A stretch of 42,036 nucleotides of DNA from Schleiferiaceae bacterium. Lineage in GTDB: Bacteria > Bacteroidota > Bacteroidia > Flavobacteriales > Schleiferiaceae. Location: assembly GCA_018401735.1 (NCBI GenBank), contig JAGYKI010000024.1, positions 1-42,036 of the forward strand, read 5' to 3'. A model generated the notes under the pieces. The model saw nothing but the letters and a program-made list of their open reading frames with translations. It was not told where the DNA came from and did not search any database. The translations under genes were made by a program, and so were the position numbers. Below are positions 25,752 through 33,029 of the stretch, piece by piece (position 1 is the first letter of the stretch; the number at the start of each line of letters is the position of its first letter).

Positions 25752-26011
25752 CAGAGTTGGATCTACAATTATAGCCTCATATTTTCAATAAAAGTAAATG
25801 ACTGGTCTGGATCGTGCAGCTGTGGAGGGTTACAGCAAATAAGCTGTATGCAGGATTTTCACTTTTGCTAAAGAAAAAAATTATAAGCCTCTTCTAAAAA
25901 GCAGTTTTTTGCGCCTTAGCCCTTCGCAATAGACCGCTATTGCTTCTGTACTTCGGCTTTAAACCCACCATTTATGAGAGGTCAGAGGCCTAGTTTTGCA
26001 TCGAACTCAGG
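25752..26011. mobile_element. MITE-like element, second near full-length copy
   Basis: The text follows the 11842 copy over its whole length, also about 260 bp: TATAGCCTCA near the left end, GGATCGTGCAGCTGT, the hairpin GCAATAG/CTATTGC (25926-25943, stem unchanged), TTTATGAGAGGTCAGAGGCC and the right end ATCGAACTCAGG. The ends are more diverged (left CAGAGTTGGATC) and no clear target duplication remains (TTTGATAA against TTTAAAGC), so it is an older insertion. It fills most of the gap between the exported protein gene and serC, and its right end overlaps the serC promoter region. Confidence 0.85.
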
Positions 26012-26028
26012 TTTAAAGCTTAAATTTG
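25995..26028 (+). promoter_or_regulatory. serC promoter (TTTG-N22-TAAATTTG)
   Basis: TAAATTTG (26021-26028) matches the -7 consensus and TTTG (25995-25998) stands 22 bases upstream, within the known -33 range. The -33 part lies inside the right terminal repeat of the element at 25752-26011. Transcription would start near 26034, about 26 bases before the serC ATG. Confidence 0.6.
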
Positions 26029-26059
26029 CACGGCTTTTAAAGAATTAAAATCAGCAAAC

Positions 26060-27130
26060 ATGAAAAAGCACAATTTTTCCGCAGGCCCCTGCATCTTACC
26101 TCAAGAGGTTTTACAAGAAGCTTCTCAAGCAATTTTAAACTTCGATGACCTTGATCTCTCCCTTATTGAAATCAGTCACCGTAGTAAAAACTTCGTAGCG
26201 GTAATGGACGAAGCAGTAGCCTTAGTAAAAGAATTACTAGAAGTTCCTTCTGGTTACAGTGTGCTTTTTCTGCAAGGTGGCGCCTCCTTACAATTTGTAA
26301 TGGTTGCCTTTAATTTAATGAAAAATGAGGGCGGTAAAGCGGCATATACCAATACCGGTACTTGGGCGGCCAATGCGATAACAGAAGCAAAACGCTTAGG
26401 TGAGGTGCTCGTGGTAGGAAGCTCAGAAGAAGATAATTACAATCATATCCCGAAGGGTTATACCATTCCCAGCAATGTAGATTATTTCCACTGCACCAGC
26501 AACAACACTATTTTTGGAACGCAAATGAAGGAATTTCCTAAAACGGATGGTACCTTAATGGTTTGCGATATGTCCTCCGATATTTTCAGTCGTAAAATCA
26601 ATGTTTCCGATTTCGACCTCATCTACGCAGGTGCACAGAAAAACATGGGACCAGCGGGTGCTACTTTGGTAATTGTTAAAGATGAGATTTTAGGTAAAAC
26701 TGGCCGCAATATTCCCGCTTATCTTAATTATGCCACCCACATTAAAAAAGAGTCGATGTTTAATACACCGCCAGTTTTCCCAGTTTACGGATCTATGCTT
26801 ACGCTAAGGTGGTTAAAAGGTATTGGTGGCATTGAAGTGATTGAAAAAGTAAATCAGGCGAAAGCAGATTTAATTTACAATGAGATTGATCGCAACAGCA
26901 AATTTGTGGGGACGGCCGCGAAAGAAGATCGATCTAATATGAACGCTTGTTTCCTTCCGGTAGACGGAGCTGATACCGCGAAATTCGACGAAATGTGGAA
27001 GGCTGCTGGTGTAAGCGGAATTAACGGTCATCGCAGTGTTGGTGGCTATCGCGCCAGTATGTACAACGCTCTTCCTTTAGAGAGTGTGCAGGTTTTGGTA
27101 GAGGTAATGCAAGCTTTTGAAAAATTATAA
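26060..27130 (+). CDS. serC: Phosphoserine aminotransferase
   Basis: The product has 356 residues. SerC converts 3-phosphohydroxypyruvate and glutamate to phosphoserine and 2-oxoglutarate with PLP, the second step of serine synthesis, and also serves pyridoxal phosphate synthesis. The start HNFSAGPCILP is typical. ISHRSKNF, FLQGGASLQF and TNTGTWA bind substrate and cofactor; the PLP lysine is Lys 194 in AGAQKNMGPAG. The end contains INGHRSVGGYRASMYNALP, the family's C-terminal signature. The serA-like gene follows after 6 bp, so the two pathway enzymes are co-transcribed. The promoter partly overlaps a mobile element. Confidence 0.97.
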   Translation: MKKHNFSAGPCILPQEVLQEASQAILNFDDLDLSLIEISHRSKNFVAVMDEAVALVKELLEVPSGYSVLFLQGGASLQFVMVAFNLMKNEGGKAAYTNTGTWAANAITEAKRLGEVLVVGSSEEDNYNHIPKGYTIPSNVDYFHCTSNNTIFGTQMKEFPKTDGTLMVCDMSSDIFSRKINVSDFDLIYAGAQKNMGPAGATLVIVKDEILGKTGRNIPAYLNYATHIKKESMFNTPPVFPVYGSMLTLRWLKGIGGIEVIEKVNQAKADLIYNEIDRNSKFVGTAAKEDRSNMNACFLPVDGADTAKFDEMWKAAGVSGINGHRSVGGYRASMYNALPLESVQVLVEVMQAFEKL

Positions 27131-27136
27131 TAGACT

Positions 27137-28093
27137 ATGACTAAGATTTTAGCTAATGATGGAATTTCTCTATCAGGAAAAGAAAGTTTAATTGCGGCTG
27201 GCTACGAAGTAGATACTACTATGGTAGCGCAGGAACGATTAGCAGAACACATTTTAGAAAATAAGGTAGAAGTACTTTTAGTACGTTCTGCAACCAAAGT
27301 TCGTAAAGATTTAATCGATGCGACCAAAGGAACTCTGAAGTTCATCGGCCGCGGCGGCGTGGGGATGGATAATATCGACGTAGAATATGCCCGTGAGCAA
27401 GGTATGATCGTTCAAAATACCCCAGCGGCTAGTTCTCGCTCGGTGGCAGAATTGGTTTTTGCTCACCTTTTCGGAATGGTACGTTACCTTTTCGATTCTA
27501 ACCAGAAAATGCCTCTAGAAGGCGATTCTCAGTTTAATGTTCTAAAAAAGAATTATGCCGCGGGTATCGAATTGAAAGGAAAAACCCTCGGTATTATCGG
27601 CTTTGGTAGAATCGGGCGTGAAGTGGCCAGCATGGCTTTCGGTTTGGGAATGGACGTAAAAGCGGTGGACCCTTTCGTGGAAGAAGCAGAGGTAGTTTTG
27701 CCCTTTGCCAATGGTAGCCAAATGAAATTTACGGTTAAGCCAGAAACTATGGAAGCCGTTTTAGCTGCTTCGGATTTTGTTTCCGTGCACATCGCTGGGG
27801 CGGGTCAAGCCCTGATAGGTGCCAAGGAAATTGAGATGATGAAAGATGGCGCCGGCATTGTTAACACCGCTCGCGGTGGCGTGGTTAATGAAGAAGCCTT
27901 ATTAGAAGCTTTAGATAATGGTAAATTGAGATACGCAGGTTTAGACGTTTTCGTTAATGAGCCTAAGCCCGCTTTAAAAGTATTAATGAGTCCTTATACT
28001 TCTCTTACTCCGCATATTGGTGCGGCTACTTTAGAAGCGCAAGACCGCATTGGTACCGAAATGGCAGATCATATTATTGCCGCTTTCTCGTAG
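27137..28093 (+). CDS. serA: D-2-hydroxyacid dehydrogenase, probably 3-phosphoglycerate dehydrogenase
   Basis: The product has 318 residues. The NAD-binding turn is GIIGFGRIGREVA (about 153-164). The catalytic residues of the family are visible: Arg 246 in NTARGG, Glu 275 in FVNEPKP and His 293 in TPHIGAAT. It lacks the C-terminal ACT domain of long SerA enzymes, so serine feedback by that route is not expected. Being directly behind serC argues for oxidation of 3-phosphoglycerate as the first step of serine synthesis. A strong terminator closes the unit 25 bp after the stop. Confidence 0.92.
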   Translation: MTKILANDGISLSGKESLIAAGYEVDTTMVAQERLAEHILENKVEVLLVRSATKVRKDLIDATKGTLKFIGRGGVGMDNIDVEYAREQGMIVQNTPAASSRSVAELVFAHLFGMVRYLFDSNQKMPLEGDSQFNVLKKNYAAGIELKGKTLGIIGFGRIGREVASMAFGLGMDVKAVDPFVEEAEVVLPFANGSQMKFTVKPETMEAVLAASDFVSVHIAGAGQALIGAKEIEMMKDGAGIVNTARGGVVNEEALLEALDNGKLRYAGLDVFVNEPKPALKVLMSPYTSLTPHIGAATLEAQDRIGTEMADHIIAAFS

Positions 28094-28116
28094 GATAAAA
28101 GATTTTAGATATTTAA

Positions 28117-28151
28117 AAACCGTCTCAATTTTTTTTGGGACGGTTTTTTTT
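28117..28151 (+). terminator. Intrinsic terminator of serC-serA
   Basis: AACCGTCTCA and TGGGACGGTT pair (one G-T) around a T-rich loop and run into eight T residues. It lies directly behind the serA stop. Confidence 0.88.
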
Positions 28152-28159
28152 GTGGTATG

Positions 28160-28185
28160 TTGGGGCCTTGCACGCAAGGCCCCAA
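28160..28185. repeat. Perfect GC-rich palindrome
   Basis: TTGGGGCCTTG and CAAGGCCCCAA form an 11-bp perfect stem around CACG. Neither side has a T run, so it is not a standard terminator. It lies between the serA terminator and the 3' end of the Fic gene. It may be a REP-like repeat or a roadblock hairpin. Confidence 0.7.
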
Positions 28186-28218
28186 TAGCCGCGTATTTGT
28201 CGCTGCAACTCAGAATAT

Positions 28219-28815
28219 TCATCCTCTAGCAAAAGTCATTAGTTTATCATAATCGCTATTATCCGCAGCCTTTACGGCAGATAAATAGGCCATTCTACTT
28301 TCACCTTGCTGAACCAAATTTTTAGAGCCCCAGCTGAATAATGGTTTCTTGTAGATTTTGCTGATTATCACATCTGCCATTAGTCTGCTATGCCGTCCGT
28401 TGCCATTTGGAAAACAATGTATGGTCACAATCCTGTGCTTAAATCGTATTGCAATTTCGTCGGGAGAATAGGTTTCGTGACGAACCCAAAATAAGGCATC
28501 TTCACAAAGACTTTTTAAGGCTAATGGAATTTGCCATTTATCGATTCCTAAGTTTTTATCAGTTTTCCTAAATTTCCCAGCCCAAGACCAGATGGTGCCA
28601 TACATTCTACGATGGAGCAAGCAAATAAATCTTTCAGTAAAAATGGTTTGGGCTTTAAGCCTTTGACTCATTACCCAAAGTAAAGCATCTTCAATATTTT
28701 GCTGTTCATACTCATCTAGTTCTTCTCTTGTTGCAATAGTAGGGATACGAAGGCCTTCTTTCTCATCTTCATCAATCGGCGTTTGCCAATTGGTATAATC
28801 GAAATCTAGTCCCAT
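28219..28815 (-). CDS. Fic-domain protein, mobile mystery protein B type
   Basis: The product has 198 residues. The Fic core motif is HCFPNGNGRHSR (133-144), close to HPFxxGNGRxxR. Position 137 is Asn where canonical AMP transferases have Asp or Glu for magnesium; I recall this Asn as normal in the mobile mystery protein B family. The N-terminal TNWQTPIDEDEKEGLRIPTI and YGTIWSWAGKFRKTDKN are also family-like. Fic enzymes modify target proteins with AMP or related groups and often act as toxins. Its start overlaps the HTH gene upstream by 10 bp. The pair is known from mobile contexts. The target is unknown. Confidence 0.9.
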   Translation of the reverse strand: MGLDFDYTNWQTPIDEDEKEGLRIPTIATREELDEYEQQNIEDALLWVMSQRLKAQTIFTERFICLLHRRMYGTIWSWAGKFRKTDKNLGIDKWQIPLALKSLCEDALFWVRHETYSPDEIAIRFKHRIVTIHCFPNGNGRHSRLMADVIISKIYKKPLFSWGSKNLVQQGESRMAYLSAVKAADNSDYDKLMTFARG

Positions 28816-29264
28816 AATGCTTTAGGAAGCCCTTCTTTAATTATGTGAGTTCTTTCCTCAATTGCCTTATATAGGCGCTCCTTGCTGTTTTCTTGCTCTT
28901 CGAGCTTCATATTATTTGAGGTACGCAGCACTATTTCTTGTGCGAGTAATCTAGCTTTGTTTTCAATGTACAAGTCTAACGAGCCTTCCTTTGGGACAAA
29001 ACCATATACGAAATCCATATCTAAGGCTCGAGCCGTTTCCCTTAAAGTTCTTAAGGTTACAGCCCCTTCTTTTTCGCGCTTTTCAATGCTATGCACACTT
29101 TGTTTGGAAACGGAGAGCTTATCAGCTAACTGCTCTAGCGACATGCCCAATGCGAGCCTGATTGCTTTAACCCAACCCGTAGGAGGATTTGGTAGCTTTC
29201 GGGTACTTGCAAATAGTGCTATTCTAGACTCTAATTGGGCAATTTGTAGTTTGCGAGTTTCCAT
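28806..29264 (-). CDS. HTH (XRE-type) protein, mobile mystery protein A type
   Basis: The product has 152 residues. A helix-turn-helix (about 30-65, GMSLEQLADKLSVSKQSVHSIEKREKEG) identifies a Cro/C1-type DNA-binding domain. The rest (ALDMDFVYGFVPKEGSLDLYIENKARLLAQEIV) is the helical tail usual in mobile mystery protein A. It precedes and overlaps the Fic gene, the order expected of an autoregulated toxin-antitoxin-like module. It probably represses the shared promoter. Whether it also neutralises the Fic protein is not shown. The AT-rich segment 29265-29340 upstream, with ATGTTAACAAATG and TTGTAAGTTAATAT, may hold its operator. Confidence 0.88.
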   Translation of the reverse strand: METRKLQIAQLESRIALFASTRKLPNPPTGWVKAIRLALGMSLEQLADKLSVSKQSVHSIEKREKEGAVTLRTLRETARALDMDFVYGFVPKEGSLDLYIENKARLLAQEIVLRTSNNMKLEEQENSKERLYKAIEERTHIIKEGLPKALWD

Positions 29265-29455
29265 ATTGTAAACCTTTATGTTAACAAATGTACTAATTTG
29301 TAAGTTAATATATTGACTTTATATAATTAATATCAGCTTATATGTTGACCTAAATTTTTATCCAAATTCCATTTGATTCTGTGCGAAGAGGTTAAGCTGC
29401 AGCTGTCTGGGATGCAGGGTCTCTATCTAAGCCAAACCTTAAAGTCCAATTTCCA

Positions 29456-29525
29456 CCATTCAACGACCATTTATCCCGATTCAACGGAAAGGGTTTTGCT
29501 CCCTTGATGGCGGCTTTTACTTTCG
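29456..29525 (+). promoter_or_regulatory. Putative LytTR operator and promoter of the LiaF-LytS-LytTR operon
   Basis: ATTCAACG occurs twice as a direct repeat (29458-29465 and 29479-29486), a 21-bp period or two helical turns, the spacing known for LytTR-domain proteins. In reverse it gives CGTTGAAT with the GTT core of LytTR sites. TTTG (29495-29498) and TACTTTCG (29518-29525) at N19 form a near-consensus promoter right behind it. The second repeat starts 39 bp before the -7 element, exactly as in the operator at 36943. The ATG follows at 29557. The remaining gap 29265-29455 shows nothing else I can name. Confidence 0.7.
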
Positions 29526-29556
29526 CTCCAGTAATTAGAAAAACAAACAAATCATC

Positions 29557-30255
29557 ATGACAGCTCAATCAAAAAATAAGTCGGTTTATACAGGAGTGGT
29601 AATTTTAATTATTGGTATAATATGGCTGCTGCGTCGCATGGGACTTTATTTACCCTACTGGGTTTTTAGCTGGGAAACGCTCCTTATTGTGATCGGTTTA
29701 ATTATTGGTATTGATAATAAGTTTAGAAACCCTGCTTCCTATATCTTAATTGCTATTGGCTCGGTGTTTTTAATAGATGATGTTTTTAATATCAATTTTA
29801 ATATCTTCCATTATTTCTGGCCTCTTTTGGTAATCGGGGTGGGTTTAACTATTATTTTCCAGTCGCGTTTTCGCGGCAGTCGCCTTCGCAGTAATTTCAG
29901 TTCTAACATGAATACTGGAGAGCAATTAGATATTACCAGTGTGTTTAACGGCATTAAGCGCAATGTTGATTCTAAGTCTTTCAAAGGGGGCGAAGTGGTA
30001 ACGGTGTTTGGTGGCGCTGAAGTGAACCTCATGAATGCTGACTTTGATGGCATGATCAATATCGATTCTACTGTTGTTTTTGGTGGCCTCAAGTTAATCG
30101 TACCTAAAAACTGGGAAGTACGTACCGAGGTAACCAGCATCTTTGGCGGCGTAGACGACAAACGTCAGTCGGCGGTGAATGTCTTGCCCGACGATAAAGT
30201 GCTCGTAGTAAGCGGAACGGTATTATTTGGCGGCTTGGATATCGTAAATTATTAG
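29557..30255 (+). CDS. LiaF-like membrane protein
   Basis: The product has 232 residues. The N-terminal half is membrane-bound with about four helices (VVILIIGIIWLLRRMGLYL, LLIVIGLIIGI, YILIAIGSVFLI, YFWPLLVIGVGLTIIF). The C-terminal half (about 125-232) is a beta-helix-like LiaF domain with the repeated pattern VFGGAEVNL, VVFGGLKLIVP, SIFGGVDDKR and VLFGGLDIV. LiaF proteins in Firmicutes restrain a cell-envelope stress kinase. Here the gene lies just upstream of a LytS-type kinase and a LytTR regulator, so a similar modulatory role is plausible but inferred. A 21-bp repeat operator precedes it. Confidence 0.85.
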   Translation: MTAQSKNKSVYTGVVILIIGIIWLLRRMGLYLPYWVFSWETLLIVIGLIIGIDNKFRNPASYILIAIGSVFLIDDVFNINFNIFHYFWPLLVIGVGLTIIFQSRFRGSRLRSNFSSNMNTGEQLDITSVFNGIKRNVDSKSFKGGEVVTVFGGAEVNLMNADFDGMINIDSTVVFGGLKLIVPKNWEVRTEVTSIFGGVDDKRQSAVNVLPDDKVLVVSGTVLFGGLDIVNY

Positions 30256-30315
30256 TAAGCCTAAATCACCGTAACTAAGCGCCTTTATTAATATTAGAAT
30301 GCCCTAAATTGCGGT

Positions 30316-31356
30316 ATGACTTCTAATCCACTTTTAGTAAAATATAATTACTTGTACTATATCGCAACCACCTTGGCGGCGATTATAGTGCAGGTTTTTT
30401 TTATGGTGGAAGTCTACGAATTCCCTTGGCGGGACGCTATTTACGATGCTATGGTACACTGGACTTTGCTAAGCCTTTTGTGTTTTGGCTTATTAAACGT
30501 CTTCAGTTTTGTAAACCCGCCGCGCTACCAATTGGTCATCGTTTTATTCTTGCCCTTGCTCTTGGTGTACTTTTCTGTAATTGGAGCGGAAATGTTGGTT
30601 AACTACTATGTTAATAGCGATTACTTGCGCGCCTGGTTAGGTGATACCCAGCTTTACCGCGGCACGGTGGCTTATTTGCTTATCGCTTCTACCTTAGGTT
30701 TTTCCTTTTTATGGTACCGTGTAAGTGAGGAAAAGGCACTGGTTATTAGACAGCAAGAAACCGAACGCATCGCCCGCGAAGCGGAGCTTTTTAAGCTACG
30801 ACAGCAAATTCAACCACACTTTCTTTTTAATGCGCTAAATTCTATCAATTCCCTCATTGGTTCCCGGCCTAAGGATGCTCGTAGAATGGTGCAGAAATTA
30901 TCGGAGTTTTTCCGTGGCACTTTAAAAAAGGAGGAAGGCGATTTACTGCTTTTCAGTGATGAGATAGATCACCTAAACCTTTACCTCGATTTAGAGCAAA
31001 TGCGTTTTGGGCACCGATTAAATATAGAAAGGCAAATCAGCGAAAGCGCCTTAACGTGTAAAATCCCGCCCCTCCTTTTACAGCCCTTGGTAGAGAATGC
31101 GATAAAATATGGTCTCTATGGAACCACAGAAGATTTAACCATTCACTTTAAGGCCGAAAAGCAGGCCAATATTCTTACGGTAGAGTTTCTTAACCCCTAT
31201 GATTCTGATTTAGAGGAAAATACTGGCACGGGCTTCGGCCTTACTTCGGTGGAGCGCCGCCTTTATCTCCTTTACGGAAGAAAGGATTTACTTGAAATTT
31301 CGTCTACTGAAAAATTGTTTCGTGCCCGACTAAAAATTCCCCAAGCAGATGTATAG
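30316..31356 (+). CDS. LytS/YehU-family sensor histidine kinase
   Basis: The product has 346 residues. Four membrane helices occupy about residues 12-135. A short coiled linker leads to the His_kinase domain QIQPHFLFNALNSINSLIG with the phosphoacceptor His 168. The ATPase part has LLLQPLVENAIKYGL (N box) and TGFGLTSVERRLYLLYG. It has no periplasmic sensor domain, so it probably senses within the membrane or through the LiaF-like protein encoded 60 bp upstream. It overlaps the response regulator gene by 8 bp, its likely partner. Confidence 0.94.
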   Translation: MTSNPLLVKYNYLYYIATTLAAIIVQVFFMVEVYEFPWRDAIYDAMVHWTLLSLLCFGLLNVFSFVNPPRYQLVIVLFLPLLLVYFSVIGAEMLVNYYVNSDYLRAWLGDTQLYRGTVAYLLIASTLGFSFLWYRVSEEKALVIRQQETERIAREAELFKLRQQIQPHFLFNALNSINSLIGSRPKDARRMVQKLSEFFRGTLKKEEGDLLLFSDEIDHLNLYLDLEQMRFGHRLNIERQISESALTCKIPPLLLQPLVENAIKYGLYGTTEDLTIHFKAEKQANILTVEFLNPYDSDLEENTGTGFGLTSVERRLYLLYGRKDLLEISSTEKLFRARLKIPQADV

Positions 31357-32080
31357 AGTTATTATAATCGATGATGAGCCTTTAGCGGCCGATTTAGTGC
31401 AAGAGTATTTAAGTGAGGATAGCGACTTTGAAATAGTTGATCGCTGCCTTGATGGATTTACGGGCTTAAAGGCCATCCAAGAACGGAAACCCGATTTGGT
31501 TTTCCTCGATGTGCAAATGCCGCGTTTAACGGGCTTCGAAATGCTGGAACTACTGGAAGACAAACCCGCGGTAATTTTCACCACCGCTTTCGATCAATTT
31601 GCTTTTAAGGCTTTCGAAGCCAGCGCCATCGATTATTTATTGAAACCTTTTTCAGAAGAACGCTTTGTGCAAGCCACAAAGAAATTTAAAGAAAGTCCCA
31701 AAGCTTTAAAGGAGGCGATGGAGCGCATCCCGCTGGGAGAAAGTAGCTCACACTTTGAAAGATTGGTAATTAAAGATGGCTCGCGCATTCGCATTATTCC
31801 TTACGATAGATTACAACGCATGGAAGCCGACGGTGACTACGTGCAAATTTACAGTGAGCAGGGACATTTTGCCAAAAAGCAAACCCTTAGTTTTTATGAA
31901 AAACTTTTACCAGAAACAAGTTTTTTACGCGTGCATCGCTCTCATATTGTTAATGTTAGTCAAATAGATCGCATTGATCCTTATGGAAAAAACGATCACA
32001 TTGCTTTATTGAAAGATGGCAACAGAATACCCATCTCCCGTAAGGGTTTTACCCATTTAAAAGATGTGTTGGGCCTATAA
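31349..32080 (+). CDS. LytTR response regulator
   Basis: The product has 243 residues. The receiver domain (1-118) has the acidic pocket Asp 8-Asp 9, the phosphorylation site Asp 54 in LVFLDVQMP, Thr in FTTAFDQ and Lys 99 in YLLKPF. A LytTR DNA-binding domain follows (about 140-243: RIRIIPYDRLQRMEADGDYVQI, FLRVHRSHIVNVSQID, NRIPISRKG). LytTR proteins bind two 9-bp direct repeats on one face of DNA; such repeats lie upstream of this operon. It overlaps the kinase gene by 8 bp. Confidence 0.95.
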   Translation: MYRVIIIDDEPLAADLVQEYLSEDSDFEIVDRCLDGFTGLKAIQERKPDLVFLDVQMPRLTGFEMLELLEDKPAVIFTTAFDQFAFKAFEASAIDYLLKPFSEERFVQATKKFKESPKALKEAMERIPLGESSSHFERLVIKDGSRIRIIPYDRLQRMEADGDYVQIYSEQGHFAKKQTLSFYEKLLPETSFLRVHRSHIVNVSQIDRIDPYGKNDHIALLKDGNRIPISRKGFTHLKDVLGL

Positions 32081-32122
32081 ACCTTAAAGGCTACTTTGCG
32101 TTATTCTAAAAAGCCTATTAAA

Positions 32123-32287
32123 ATGTTTGGACTATTTAAAAAGAAAAGTGAGAAAGAGAAATTGCAAGAGCAATATTCTAAATTGCTAAAGGAATCACAT
32201 CGTCTTTCTACGGTGAACCGTGCCGAAAGCGACAAGAAGGCCGCCGAAGCAGATGCGGTTGCTAAGCTGATAGATGCTATGCCTTAA
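32123..32287 (+). CDS. Lacal_2735-like small protein
   Basis: From the ATG at 32123 the product has 54 residues. It starts MFGLFKKKSEKEKLQEQYSK and continues KLLKESHRLSTVNRAESDKK; the amphipathic, charged helices are typical of the small Lacal_2735 family of Flavobacteriia. Its function is unknown. It follows the LytTR gene by 42 bp, with a partial -7-like element (CTACTTTG) in between. Its last 11 bp overlap, tail to tail, the 3' end of the opposite LytTR gene. Confidence 0.8.
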   Translation: MFGLFKKKSEKEKLQEQYSKLLKESHRLSTVNRAESDKKAAEADAVAKLIDAMP

Positions 32288-33029
32288 GATCATCTTCGAG
32301 CCAAGCTTTAAACCGCGATGAGCGCTCTACACTAACAATCATGTCTAGGGCACTTGGAGGTCGGATAATAATTTTTAGGCGAGACTTACTATAGGTTTGC
32401 ATTTCTTCGATATAATTGAGGTTTACAATAATTTGCCTGTTAATCTGAAAAAAATACCGAGGATTTAACTGCTCTATTAGGTCTTTTAGATTGCGATCTA
32501 TAAGATATTCTTTAGCCATATTATCTCTGATAAAGCAGTGCTTTCCTTGGGCGAAGATGTAGCTAATATCGCTGCTATTAATAGTTTTTAAACGTTCGCC
32601 TGTACTTACTAAAAAACGCTCTTTGTAATTGTTTTTTAAGGCATTAAGTATTTTTTGCCAATCGCTCACGGCAGATGCGCTCTTGGTTTCGAGCTTTTTT
32701 ATGGCAGTGCTTAATTCCTCCTTATTAATGGGTTTCAAGAGGTAGTCAATACTATTTAGCTTAAAGGCTTTGATCGCATATTGGTCGTAAGCAGTTGTAA
32801 ATATTAAAGGACAATTGACCTCAATTTCTTGGAAAATACTAAAGGATAGTCCGTCTCCCAAATTAATGTCAACAAAGATTAAATCCACCTCATTAGCGAT
32901 TAAAAATGCTTTGGCCGATTTAATCGAATCCCGTATTCCTAAAAACTGCCATTGCGGTTTTAATTCGCTAATTATAGAGGCTAGGCGTTCGGCCGCCCAT
33001 TGTTCATCTTCTAAAATTAAGTAGTTCAT
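32277..33029 (-). CDS. LytTR response regulator (second system)
   Basis: The product has 250 residues. The receiver domain has Glu 7-Asp 8-Glu 9, the phosphorylation site Asp 54 in LIFVDINLGDG, FTTAYDQ and Lys 99 in YLLKPI. The LytTR domain (about 145-250) contains RLKTINSSDISYIFAQGKHCFI, YFFQINRQIIVNLNYI and RSSRFKAWL. It is the last gene of a minus-strand unit that starts with the TonB-dependent receptor and overlaps its kinase gene by 4 bp. It converges with the first LytTR system, and the two regulators are clearly paralogous. Confidence 0.95.
   Translation of the reverse strand: MNYLILEDEQWAAERLASIISELKPQWQFLGIRDSIKSAKAFLIANEVDLIFVDINLGDGLSFSIFQEIEVNCPLIFTTAYDQYAIKAFKLNSIDYLLKPINKEELSTAIKKLETKSASAVSDWQKILNALKNNYKERFLVSTGERLKTINSSDISYIFAQGKHCFIRDNMAKEYLIDRNLKDLIEQLNPRYFFQINRQIIVNLNYIEEMQTYSKSRLKIIIRPPSALDMIVSVERSSRFKAWLEDDLKA

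Noticed and set aside
28882..29271. 129-codon open frame opposite the HTH gene
   Set aside because: The HTH motif and the overlap with the Fic gene support the minus strand; the other reading is low-complexity and Ser/Ala-rich.
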